Assembly (NCBI RefSeq): GCF_963678635.1
Contig: NC_087067.1
Span: 25,117,547-25,181,546, forward strand
Origin: Symsagittifera roscoffensis
Lineage: Eukaryota > Xenacoelomorpha > Acoela > Convolutidae
Direction: 5' to 3'
DNA: 64,000 nucleotides
Shown here: positions 45,537 through 57,237 of the stretch, piece by piece
Layout: each line of letters starts with the position of its first letter
Numbering within the stretch: the stretch's first letter is position 1
Program-made: the position numbers and the translations under genes
Notes under the pieces: model-generated
Told to the model about the DNA's origin: nothing
The model's input: only the letters and a program-made list of their open reading frames with translations
Databases searched by the model: none

Positions 45537-45728
45537 TCATGCGCCGAGTCTGCTGAGGTCTCTTCGTGCTGCTTCTTTTTTTGAATTCAGCTCGGACAAC
45601 CGCTCCTTGTGCTCCCAAACCAGGCGCAAAGACTTTAGTTCGAGCTCGTATTTTTGGTGGTGCTCGTGTTGTTGCTGGAAAGCAACTCTAGAAGTTTTGA
45701 GAATAAGTAGCTTTATTCTCTGAACCAT
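45537..45728 (-). other. coiled-coil-like open frame, perhaps Penelope-like element 5' part
   Basis: The 63-codon minus frame is rich in Gln, Glu, Lys and Arg with heptad character (LELKSLRLVWEHKERLSEL). It lies upstream of the Penelope-like remnant on the same strand and could belong to it. No family match can be asserted. Confidence 0.3.
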
Positions 45729-46375
45729 TGCGTCGCTTCACTCGTCGACCTGTCCAATCACGGTTACCTCTTTTCCGGCGATTGCACTCTTGTAGAATTT
45801 CGTGATGTTCCCTGTCGGGAACGAAACAGCTCTACTCGATCTGGTTTTTTCAGTCAAATTGCGAATTTCTGAGAGCAATTCTCAGTCAACTTTCCCGCAA
45901 TTATATCTCGAGTCTTCTACTTTATTGTCATCTTGCTTCAGTTGCTGCGATAAACTTCAGCACGACATGGCCCGTTTGAATTTTTCAAAAATTACCGTTT
46001 TACTCAAAAACAAGGTCAGTCAAACTTCAGAATATGACCGTCTGGCACTACACGCACACCTTCAACTTGAAGATTTCTTGTGACCCCTCTGGAGTGAGGT
46101 TGTGAGGTTCTGCGAGCATCTGTTGCCAATGAAGCTCGCGTTTGGTTTCTTGGAATGCAAGAACTTGAATTCGTCCTTTGAGGAGCCCCATACATGCCGC
46201 ATGAGTTTAGTGATTGCATTTTTCGCATAAGATCCAGTTCTCCTCCATTGACTTGTTGCAGGCTGTACATTGGTCCTGTTGCTTTTTGTACAAATCGATG
46301 TCTGGGTGTAGACAGCGTCCCAGGCATTTTGTATATGAAACTATTTAATAAGTTTATCACAACGATCAAACGAAC

Positions 46376-49031
46376 TGCCATATTTGTAAACGCCACCTCC
46401 GAAAAAGAAGCATGTGTTGTGTCATTTGCAAAGCATACATCCATGTCTCATGTAGCGGGCTACAGAGCAGCAAATTTTATTATGAGAGAACTTTGCAAAA
46501 GGGTCCAATTCCACCAACAGACCAACAAGCACAGCCTCCATCACAACTTAAAAAGAAACATTACCGGCAACACCTGAAACAAATGTACTGCCCAACGCAA
46601 CACAATCTAATCCATCGCCTCCAGCAATCACTGCAGCCCCTTCAAGCCCTGGAAATTTATCGACCAAGAACTTGAAATTAAATTAAACGACCTGTACGTC
46701 GTTAACTGGAAACCGCGCTTCGAAGTTCTAAGCAAAAACAAACCCAGTTTCTAATTCATAGAATTACTGAACCAGCAGCCATTGTCATTATTAGAAGAAA
46801 AATCAAACTCTAACGTCGCAATGGAAGCAACAAGGATTCTCCCACTTGTACTGCTCCCCAAGACTAAATCAGAAACAAACTGATCAAATTCCGAAACTCT
46901 GAGCCGCCGCATAGTTTTATGGAAGCAAGGCCTGCTAGAGGAACTTTTCACTGATGCAAAAGCTCTCCAAATTAGACATCCAAAATTGAAGAAGTGCGAA
47001 GTAAACGAGGAAGTTAAGCATTTCGATAAACTTATCAGTACAGGCAAAATATCTGCCGCCATTGGCTGCCTTTCCGACAAGAAAACAAAATGAGTACTTC
47101 CCTTAAGCGAAGTCATTGAAGGAAAATCATTCCTTAGTATCCTGAAACAAAAACACCCTCGAAGCCAAAATAGCAAACACTAAATGAAGTAAGTGAAGAC
47201 ACAATGCCATAGCACCCCTCTATATTCGGCCAAATAAACGCCAAGACAGTTTAAAAGTCAACCCTGAAAACGCACGGAAGCCAAGGTCCCTCAGGTCTAG
47301 ATGCGTACGAACGGAGACGGATATTAACTCACTTCAACCAGACGTCCATTGAGCTTTGCAATACAACTTCTCAGCTATCCTATACAATAGCAAGTAAAGT
47401 ATTTCCCCATGAAAACCTAACGGCGTACAACTCTTGTTGCCTGATACCTCTGGACAAAAGTCCAGGGGTACGGCCCATTGCTATAGGCGAGGTTCTGAGA
47501 ATAATTATTGGCAGAACAATCACCCAATGTACAAAATCAGACCTTAAAAATCTCGGAAAAAAACTCCAACTTTGAAGTGGGGAATTGAATGTGTTATCCA
47601 CAGCTTGAGGAACGAATTTGAGAAAGCGGAAATGGACGCCATACCAGTTATTGATGCAGAAAATGCCTTCAATTTGCTCAAAAGAAAACTTGCTCTAAGA
47701 AATGTAGAAATGTTTTTTTTCCGGCGTTACATCATGCGCTGGCCAACTCATATAAACATCCTTCAGATAAATATGTCAATAAAACGGTCTTGACATCTAC
47801 CGAAGGCACAACGCAAGGTGATCCCCTCGCAATGGATTTGTACGGAATTGGGATAATCCCACTGGTTGAGCTCTGGCAAAAACCAAATGGCAACCAAACT
47901 GGAACGCAGATGACGGAAGCGCTCCAAGTGATCTTTGGAATTTCCGCGCAATTCTGGACAACCTGGCCGTGCACGGAAAGGCTTTCGGATACAATGTGAA
48001 GCCCTCCAAGTGTCAACTAATAATTAAGGAAAACCGCCAGGAAAGCGCCAAAAAAGAATTCGAAAGCACAAATATTACAATGAGAGACGGTTTTAGAGTC
48101 CTTGGATTGGTTATAGGAACACCATTAGCATGCGATAAATACATGTAAAGCGAAGTTGAAAAGATAGCTACCCTAACTGAGAAGCTTTCCAAAATAGCTA
48201 AAACATCACCAGAAAATGCATACTCCTACTACACAAAGGGAGTTCAAAATAAATTAAGTTTTCTAACCAGAGCCATTCGAAAGCATTTAGGAAAATGGAT
48301 GAAATCGAGAAAAATGTAGGACAGCTACTCCCTAATATTACTGGTAAAAATCATATAACCGACAAAAATCGCAGCTTTTTTGCAGTACCACTAAGAATGT
48401 GAGGACTAGACCTCCTCAAAAACTCGGACTTTTTCAGAAACTCGGACTTTTTCAGGACTTTTTCAGAAACACGAAAACAGTGATCGAGAAATAGCTAAAA
48501 TGGAACAAACTCTGATAAATAGAAACATCAAAACAGAGACAGAACATCACACTCTGAAAAAAAGGCTGAAATTATGGAAAATAGCTCATCAGAAGAAAAC
48601 GGACAGTAAATCTACCGTCACAGAAAGGAGCATCGAATTGGTTAAGCTTGTTACCCCTAACAAAATTCAGTTTTTCACTCAACAAATCAGAGAATAAAGA
48701 TGGATTACATCTGAGATATGGATGGGAACCACCAAACAATCCACATACATGCCCATGTGGACAACCGTTCACACTGGCCCAGTCTTTACACTGTCCCAAA
48801 GGCGTATACCCTAAGCTAAGACGTAATGAAATTCGCGATACCTTTGCGACACACCTGAGGGAAGTGTGCCATGTTGTTGAAACAGAGTTGAAACTTCAAT
48901 CGTTGAAAGGCGAAAGCTTTCAGAACAAAACAATCACTGCTGAAGATGAAGCTCGACTTTACGTCAAGGCAAATGGACTCTGCGGAGGCCGATTCGGCCG
49001 AACCTTTTTCGGTCATAATCGGACACAATAA
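46376..49031 (+). pseudogene. decayed non-LTR-type retroelement: PHD-like finger, RT, CCHC, endonuclease-like tail
   Basis: 46376-46462 encodes a zinc-finger cluster (CHICKRHLRKRSMCCVIC, then IHVSCSGL) like N-terminal PHD-type fingers. 47000-47160 gives HFDKLISTGKISAAIG. 47280-47500 gives QGPSGLDAYE and DKSPGVRPIAIGEVLR, a signature of an RT lineage frequent in cnidarians and sponges. Motif A is VIDAENAFNLLKRK (about 47650-47695), motif B TTQGDPLAM (about 47805-47835) and motif C WNADDG (47900-47917), with Asn replacing the usual Tyr. FRVLGLVIGTPLACDKYM follows near 48092-48146. 48650-49031 holds the CCHC finger and endonuclease-like segment. At least six frame changes and stops. Its 3' end seeds the array that follows. 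Confidence 0.85.
48417..48471 (+). repeat. short tandem repeat inside the retroelement
   Basis: ACTCGGACTTTTTCAGAA-type words occur three times in about 55 bp with the last truncated, just before the first macrosatellite monomer boundary. Confidence 0.8.
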
Positions 49032-49574
49032 TTTTTATACGAACAAAAATACGTTTTGCACTTCTGAGGAGTGCAATCCTCTGCCTTAGGGGGTGCAAAA
49101 ATCTTAAAAACACATCCAACATAGACAATTTTATCTGTGCTATGAAAGAGAAGGCTAGATTTTAAATGACAATTCTCTGGATGCCTTGAATTCGACTTGA
49201 TTTATTCATAAGTTTTTGCTGATGTATTTATACAGCGTTGGTATGGCCCTATCCAACCTGTGCACGTACCGTCGCATGACGGATGGGCCCATTTTAATTG
49301 ACCTTCTGTCTTAAAACTCTTCCCAACACGGGATGCGAGGGAATTATAGCGTATCTTTTATGTGGAACAATTTATTAAGTTTATCAATCAAAATTTTTGG
49401 CAGATTTAGTTTCAAACCCTTCCCACCACGGGGTGCGAAGGAACTATAGCGTAGGGTGGATTTTTTCTTTGCCCTTTTTTAAGTACCCCAAGGAAAGCTC
49501 GTAGAGATTTAAGGAACCTCCAGAGTTTTCCAGAAATAATGAGTAATTACGAGCCATTTAATATTCGTTAGAAA
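48477..49574 (+). pseudogene. monomer 1, attached to its parent element
   Basis: Contains CPCGQPFTLAQSLHC and ends FFGHNRTQ at 49031. A frame break near 48660 splits the segment before the finger. The 3' UTR shows the paired CACGGGATGCGAGG / CACGGGGTGCGAAGG repeats 105 bp apart (about 49320 and 49424). Confidence 0.85.
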
Positions 49575-50669
49575 ACAGTGATCCAGAAATAGCTGAAACG
49601 GAACAAACTCTGATAAATAGAAACATCAAAACAGAGACAGAACATTACACTCTCAAAAAAGATCGAAGTTATGGAAAATTTCTCATCAGAAAAAAACGGA
49701 CAGTTAATCTACCGTCACGGAAAGGAGCATCGAATTGGTTAAGCTTGTTACCCCTAGCAAAATTCAATTTTTCACTCAATAAATCAGAGATTAAAGATGG
49801 ATTACATCTGAGATATGGATGGGAACCACAAAACACTCCACATACATGGCCATGTGGACAACCGTTCGTACTGGCCCACTCTCTACACTGTCCCAAAGGT
49901 GTATACCCTCACCCAAGGCAAAATGAAGTTCGCGATACCTTTGCGACACTCCTGAGGGAATTGTGCCATGTTGTTGAAATAGAGCCGAAATTCAATCGTT
50001 GAAAGGCGAAAGCTTTCAGAAAAAAACAACCACTGCTGAAGATGAAGCTCGACTTGACATCAAGGCAAATGGACTCTGCGGAGGCCGATTCAGCCGAACC
50101 TTTTTCGGTCATAATCGGACACAATAAATTTTATACGAACAAAAATACGTTTTGCACTTCTGAGGAGTGCAATCCTTTGCCTTAAGGGGTGCAAAAATCT
50201 TAAAAACACATCCAACATAGACAATTTTATCTGTGCTATAAAGGAGGAGGGTAGATTTTAAATGACAATTCTCTGGATGCCTTGATTTCGACCTGATTTA
50301 TTCATAAGTTTTTGCTGATGTATTTATACAGCGTTGGTACGGCCCTATCCAACCTGTGCACGTACCGTCGCATGACGGATGGGCCCATTTTAAATGACCT
50401 TCTGTCTTAAAACTCTTCCCAACACGGGATGCGAGGGAATTATAGCGTATGTTTTATGTGGAACAATTTATTAAGTTTATCAATCAAAATTTTTGGCAGT
50501 TTTAATTTCAAACCCTTCCCACCACGGGGTGCGAAGGAACTATAGCGTAGGGTGGAGTTTTTCTTTGCCCTTTTTAAGTACCCCAAGGAAAGCTCGTAGA
50601 GATTTAAGGAACCTCCAGAGTTTTCCAGAAATTATTAGTAATAACGAGCCATTTAAGATTCGTTAGAAA
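49575..50669 (+). pseudogene. monomer 2
   Basis: The first finger cysteine is Trp (WPCGQPFVLAHSLHC), and a one-base deletion after IEPKFNR near 49997 breaks the frame before the endonuclease-like segment. Confidence 0.85.
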
Positions 50670-51764
50670 ACAATGATCCAGAAATAGCTGAAACGGAACA
50701 AATTCTGATAAATAGAAACATCAAAACAGAGACAGAACATCACACTCTCAAAAAAGATCGAAATTATGGATAATTGCTCATCAGAAAAAAACGGACATTT
50801 AACCTACCGTCACAGAAAGGAGCATCGAATTGGTTCAGCTTGTTACCCCTAGCAAAATTCAATTTTTCACTCAATAAATCAGAGATTAAAGATGGATTAC
50901 ATCTAAGATATGGATGGGAACCACAAAACACTCCACATACATGCCCATGTGGACAACCGTTCTTACTGGCCCACTCTCTACACTGTCCCAAAGGTGTATA
51001 CTCTCACCCAAGGCAAAATGAAGTTCGCGATACCTTTGCGACACTCCTGAGGGAAGTGTGCCATGTTGTTGAAATAGAGCCGAAACTTCAATCATGAAAG
51101 GCGAAAGCTTTCAGAACAAAACAACCACTGCTGAAGATGAAGCTCGACTTGACATCAAGGCAAATGGACTCTGCGGAGGCCGATTCAGCCGAACCTTTTT
51201 CGGTCATAATCGGACACAATAAATTTTATACGAACAAAAATACGTTTTGCACTTCTGAGGAGTGCAATCCTCTGCCTTAGGGGGTGCAAAAATCTTAAAA
51301 ACACATCCAACATAGACAATTTTATCTGTGCTATAAAGGAGGAGGGTAGATTTTAAATGACAATTCTCTGGATGCCTTGAATTCGACTTGATTTATTCAT
51401 AAGTTTTTGCTGATGTATTTATACAGCGTTGGTACGGCCCTATCCAACCTGTGCACGTACCGTCGCATGACGGATGGGCCCATTTTAATTGACCTTCTGT
51501 CTTAAAACTCTTCCCAACACGGGATGCGAGGAAATTATAGCGTATGTTTTATGTGGAACAATTTATTAAGTTTATCAATCAAAATTTTTGGCAGTTTTAG
51601 TTTCAAACCCTTCCCACCACGGGGTGCGAAGGAACTATAGCGTAGGGTGGATTTTTTTTTGCCCTTTTTTAACTACCCCAAGGAAAGCTCGTAGAGATTT
51701 AAGGAACCTCCAGAGTTTTCCAGAAATTATGAGTAATTACGAGCCATTTAAGATTCATTAGAAA
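50670..51764 (+). pseudogene. monomer 3
   Basis: The finger is intact (CPCGQPFLLAHSLHC). A stop follows PKLQS at 51097 because ATCGTTG became ATCATGA. Confidence 0.85.
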
Positions 51765-52860
51765 ACAGTGATCCAGAAATAGCTGAAACGGAACAAACTC
51801 TGATAAATAGAAACATCAAAACAGAGACAGAACATCACACTCTCAAAAAAGATCGAAATTATGGAAAATTGCTCATCAGAAAAAAACTGACAGTTGAAAT
51901 ACCGTCACAGAAAGGAGCATCGAATTGGTTAAGCTTGTTACCCCTAGCAAAATTCAATTTTTCACTCAATAAATCAGAGATTAAAGATGGATTACATCTG
52001 AGATATGGATGGGAACCACAAAACACTCCACATACATGTCCATGTGGACAACCGTTCTTACTGGCCCACTCTCTACACTGTCCCAAAGGTGTATACCCTC
52101 ACCCAAGGCAAAATGAAGTTCGCGATACCTTTGCGACACTCCTGAGGGAAGTGTGCCATGTTGTTGAAATAGAGCCGAAACTTCAATCGTTGAAAGGCGA
52201 AAGCTTTCAGAACAAAACAACCACTGCTGAAGATGAAGCTCGATTTGACATCAAGGCAAATGGACTCTGCGGAGGCCGATTCAGCCGAACCTTTTTCGGT
52301 CATAATCGGACACAATAAATTTTATACGAACAAAAATACGTTTTGCACTTCTGAGGAGTGCAATCCTCTGCCTTAGGGGGTGCAAAAATTTTAAAAACAC
52401 ATCCAACATAGACAATTTTTCTGTGCTATAAAGGAGGAGGGTAAATTTTAAATGACAATTCTCTGGATGCCTTAAATTCGACTTGATTTATTCATAAGTT
52501 TTTGCTGATGTATTTATACAGCATTGGTACGGCCCTATCCAACCTGTGCACGTACCGTCGCATGACGGATGGGCCCATTTTAATTGACCTTCTGTCATAA
52601 AACTCTTCCCAACACGGGATGCGAGGAAATTATAGCGTATGTTTTATGTGGAACAATTTATTAAGTTTATCAATCAGAATTTTTGGCAGTTTTAGTTTCA
52701 AACCCTTCGCAACATGGGTTGCGAAGGAACTATAGCGTAGGGTGGATTTTTTCTTTGCCCTCTTTTAAGTACCCCAAGGAAAGCTCGTAGAGATTTAAGG
52801 AACCTCCAGAAATTTCCAGAAATTATGAGTAATTACGAGCCAATTGTGATTTGTTAGAAA
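51765..52860 (+). pseudogene. monomer 4, open from finger to tail
   Basis: A 149-codon frame (51869-52318) covers the finger, RDTFATLLREVCHVVEIEP and GGRFSRTFFGHNRTQ without interruption. No frame continues upstream into an RT. Confidence 0.85.
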
Positions 52861-53953
52861 ACAGTGATCCAGAAATAGCTGAAACGGAACAAACTCTGAT
52901 AAATAGAAACATCAAAACAGAGACAGAACATCGCACTCTCAAAAAAAGGCTGAAATTTTGGAAAATAGCTTATCAGAAAAAACTGACAGTAAATCTACCG
53001 TCACAGAAAGGAGCATCGAATTGGTTAAGCGTGTTACCCCTAACAAAATTCAATTTTTCACTCACCAAATCAGAGAATAAAGATGGATTACATCTGAGAT
53101 ATGGATGGGAACCACCAAACAATCCACATACTTGCCCATGTGGACAACCGTTCACACTGGCCCACTCTCTACACTGTCCCAAAGGTGTATACCCTCACCT
53201 AAGACATAATGAAATTCGCGATACCTTTGCGACAATCCTGAGGGAAGTGTGCCATGTTGTTGAAATAGAGCCGAAACTTCAATCGTTGAAAGGCGAAAGC
53301 TTTCAGAACAAAACAACCACTGCTGAAGATGAAGCTCGACTTGATATCAAGGCAAATGGACTCTGCGGAGGCCGATTCAGCCGAACCTTTTTCGGTCATA
53401 ATCGGACACAATAAATTTTATACGAACAAAAATTCGTTTTGCACTTCTGAGGAGTGCAATCCTCTGCCTTAGGGGGAGCAAAAATCTTAAAAACACATCC
53501 AACATAGACAATTTTATCTGTGCTATAAAGGAGGAGGGTAGATTTTGTATGACAATTCTCTGGATGCCTTGAATTCGACTTGATTTATTCATAAGTTTTT
53601 GCTGATGTATTTATACAGCGTTGGTACGGCCCATCCAACCTGTGCACGTACCGTCGCATGACAGATGGGCCCATTTTAATTGACCTTTTTTCTAAAACTC
53701 TTACCAACACGTGATGCCAGGGAACTATAGCGTATGTTTTATATGAAACGATTTGATAAGTTTATCAACCAAAAAAAATTGCAGTTTAGTTTAAACCCTT
53801 CCCACCACGGGGTGCGAAGGAACTATAGCGTAGGGTGGATTTTTTCTTTGCCATACTTTAAGTACCCTAAAGAAAGCTCGTAGATATTCAAGGAACCTCC
53901 AGAGTTTTCCAGAAATTATGGGTGATCACGAGTCATTTGTGATCCGTTAGAAA
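52861..53953 (+). pseudogene. monomer 5, longest open frame of the array
   Basis: A 187-codon frame at 52851-53414 spans nearly the whole coding part of the monomer, from NSDPEIAETEQTL through LPSQKGASNWL, the intact finger and FFGHNRTQ. Its tail keeps the perfect version of the 3' UTR stem apart from one G-to-A change near 53663. Confidence 0.85.
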
Positions 53954-55049
53954 ACAGTGATCCAGAAATAGCTGAAACGGAACAAACTCTGATAAGTAGA
54001 ACATCAAAACAGAGACGGTACATCACACACTCAAAAAACACCAAAAATATGGAAAATTGCTCATCAGAAAAAAATTGACAGTTAATCTACCGTCACAGAA
54101 AGGAGCACCGAAATGGTTAAGCTTTTTTTTCCTAACAAAATTCAATTTTTCACTCAACAAATCAGAGATTAAAGATGGATTACATCTGAGATATGGATGG
54201 GAACCACCAAACACTCCACATACATGCCCATGTGGACAACCGTTCTTACTGGCCCTTTCTCTACATTGTCCCAAAGGTGTATACTCTCACCCAAGGCAAA
54301 ATGAAGTTCGCGATACCTTTGTGACACTCCTGAGGGATGTGTGCCATGTTGTTGAAATAGAGCCGAAACTTCAATCGTTGAAAGGCGAAAGCTTTTAGAA
54401 CAAAACAACAACTGCTGAAGATGAAGCTCGACTTGACATCAAGGCAAATGGACTCTGCGGAGGCCGATTCAGCCGAACCTTTTTCGGTCATAATCGGACA
54501 CAATAAATTTTATACGAACAAAAATACGTTTTGCACTTCTGAGGAGTGCAATCCTCTGCCTTAGGGGGTGCAAAAATCTTAAAAACACATCCAACATAAA
54601 CAATTTTATCTGTGCTATAAAGGAGGAGGGTAGATTTTAAATGACAATTCTCTGGATGCCTTGAATTCGACTTGATTTATTCATAAGTTTTTGCTGATGT
54701 ATTTATACAGCGTTGGTACGGCCCTATCCAACCTGTGCACGTACCGTTGCATGACGGATGGGCCCATTTTAATTGACCTTCTGTCTTAAAACTCTTCCCA
54801 ACACGGGATGCGAGGAAATTATAGCGTATGTTTTATGTGGAACTATTTATTAAGTTTATTAATCAAAATTTTTGGCAGTTTTAATTTCAAACCCTTCCCA
54901 TCACGGGGTGCGAAGGAACTATAGCGTAGAGTGGATTTTTTCTTTGCCCTTTTTAAACTACCCCAAGGAAAGCTCGTAGAGATTTAAGGAACCTTCAGAG
55001 TTTTCCAGAAATTATGAGTAATTACGAGCCATTTAAGATTCGTTAGAAA
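53954..55049 (+). pseudogene. monomer 6 (type A)
   Basis: Type A monomers share 'aagtagaacatc', a T-run TTTTTTTTCC where others have TTGTTACCCC, ALSLHC in the finger, and a stop after KGESF (CAG to TAG). First monomer of the first 4,376-bp higher-order unit. Confidence 0.85.
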
Positions 55050-56145
55050 ACAGTGATCCAGAAATAGCTGAAACGGAACAAACTCTGATAAATAGAAACA
55101 TCAAAACAGAGACAGAACATCACACTCTCAAAAAAGATCGAAGTTATGGAAAATTGCTCATCAGAAAAAAACGGACAGTTAACCTACCGTCACAGAAAGG
55201 AGCATCGAATTGGTTAAGCTTGTTACCCCTAGCAAAATTCAATTTTTCACTCAATAAATCAGAGATTAAAGACGGATTACATCTGAGATATGGATGGGAA
55301 CCACAAAAAACTCCACTTACATGCCCATGTGGACAACCGTTCTTACTGGCCCACTCTCTACACTGTCCCAAAGGTGTATACCCTCACCCAAGGCAAAATG
55401 AAGTTCGCGATACCTTTGCGACACTCCTGAGGGAAGAGTGCCATGTTGTTGAAATAGAGCCGAAACTTCAATCGTTGAAAGGCGAAAGCTTTCAGAACAA
55501 AACAACCACTGCTGAAGATGAAGCTCGACTTGACATCAAGGCAAATGGACTCTGCGGAGGCCGATTCAGCCGAACCTTTTTCGGTCATAATCGGACACAA
55601 TAAATTTTATACGCACAAAAATACGTTTTGCACTTCTGAGGAGTGCAATCCTCTGCTTTAGGGGGTGCAAAAATTTTAAAAACACATCCAACATAGACAA
55701 TTTTTCTGTGCTATAAAGGAGGAGGGTAGATTTTAAATGACAATTCTCTGGATGCCTTGAATTCGACTTGATTTATTCATAAGTTTTTGCTGATGTATTT
55801 ATACAGCGTTGGTACGGCCCTATCCAACCTGTGCACGTACCGTCGCATGGCGGATGGGCCCATTTTAATTGACCTTCTGTCTTAAAACTCTTCCCAACAC
55901 GGGATGCGAAGGAATTATAGCGTATGTTTTATGTGGAACAATTTATTAGGTTTATCAACCAAAATTTTTGGCAGTTTTAGTTTCAAACCCTTCCCAACAT
56001 GGGGTGCGAAGGAACTATAGCGTAGGGTGGATTTTTTCTTTGCCCTCTTTTAAGTACCCCAAGGAAAGCTCGTAGAGATTTAAGGAACCTCCAGAAATTT
56101 CCAGAAATTATGAGTAATTACGAGCCAATTGTGATTTGTTAGAAA
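55050..56145 (+). pseudogene. monomer 7 (type B)
   Basis: A 149-codon frame 55154-55603 through FFGHNRTQ. Differs from monomer 11, 4,376 bp away, by only a few residues (for example TPLTCP against TPHTCP). Confidence 0.85.
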
Positions 56146-57237
56146 ACAGTGATCCAGAAATAGCTGAAACGGAACAAACTCTGATAAATAGAAACATCAA
56201 AACAGAGACGGTACATCACACACTCAAAAAAGACCAAAAATATGGAAAATTGCTCATCAGAAAAAAACTGACAGTTAATCTACCGTCACAGAAAGGAGCA
56301 CCGAAATGGTTAAGCTTTTTTTTCCTAACAAAATTCAATTTTTCACTCAATAAACCAGAGATTAAAGATGGATTAAATCTGAGATATGGATGGGAACCAC
56401 CAAACAATCCACATACATGCCCATGTGGACAACCGTTCACACTGGCCCACTCTCTACACTGTCCCAAAGGTGTATACCCTCACCTAGGACATAATGAAAT
56501 TCGCGATACCTTTGCGACAATCCTGAGGGAAGTATGCCATGTTGTTGAAATAGAGCCGAAACTTCAATCGTTGAAAGGCGAAAGCTTTCAGAACAAAACA
56601 ACCACTGCTGAAGATGAAGCTCGACTTGACATCACGGCAAAATGACTCTGCGGAGGCCGTTTCAGCCGAACTTTTTTCGGTCATAATCGGACACAATAAA
56701 TTTTATACGAACAAAAATACGTTTTGCACTTCTGAGGAGTGCAATCCTCTGCTTTAGGGGGTGCAAAAATTTTAAAAACACATCCAACATAGACAATTTT
56801 ATCTGTGCTACAAAGGAGGAGGGTAGATATTAAATGACAATTCTCTGGATGCCTTGAATTCGACTTGATTTATTCATAAGTTTTTGCTGATGTATTTATA
56901 CAGCGTTGGTACGGCCCATCCAACCTGTGCACGTACCGTCGCATGACGGATGGGCCCATTTTAATTGACCTTTTTTCTAAAACCCTTACCAACACGTGAT
57001 GCCAGGGAACTATATGGTATGTTTTATATGAAACGATTTGATAAGTTTATCAACCAAAAAAAATTGCAGTTTAGTTTAAACCCTTCCCACCACGGGGTGC
57101 GAAGGAACTATAGCGTAGGGTGGATTTTTTTTTGCCATACTTTAAGTACCCCAAAGAAAGCTCGTAGAGATTCAAGGAACCTCCAGAGTTTTCTAGAAAT
57201 TATGAGTGATCACGAGTCATTTGTGATCCGTTAGAAA
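56146..57237 (+). pseudogene. monomer 8 (type C)
   Basis: A 169-codon frame 56136-56645 that ends LDITAK because an extra A shifts GGCAAATGG to GGCAAAATGA. Monomer 12 shares this lesion. Confidence 0.85.
56908..56956 (+). other. 3' UTR fold with pseudoknot potential, repeated in monomers 1-12
   Basis: In monomer 8, GGTACG (56908-56913) can pair with CGTACC (56932-56937), and GGCCCATCC (56913-56921) with GGATGGGCC (56948-56956). The two stems interleave, and CCGTCGCATGACGG forms a competing small hairpin. The same block recurs in the tails of the other monomers up to 12, with a T bulge in GGCCCTATCC in about half and a wobble change GGTATG in monomer 1. No catalytic motif was confirmed. Confidence 0.4.

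Noticed and set aside
53623-53671. HDV-like or hammerhead self-cleaving ribozyme in the monomer 3' UTR
   Set aside because: Stem order recalls an HDV-like pseudoknot, but there is no P3 hairpin and no joining strand with the catalytic C. There is also no CUGANGA/GAAA hammerhead core.
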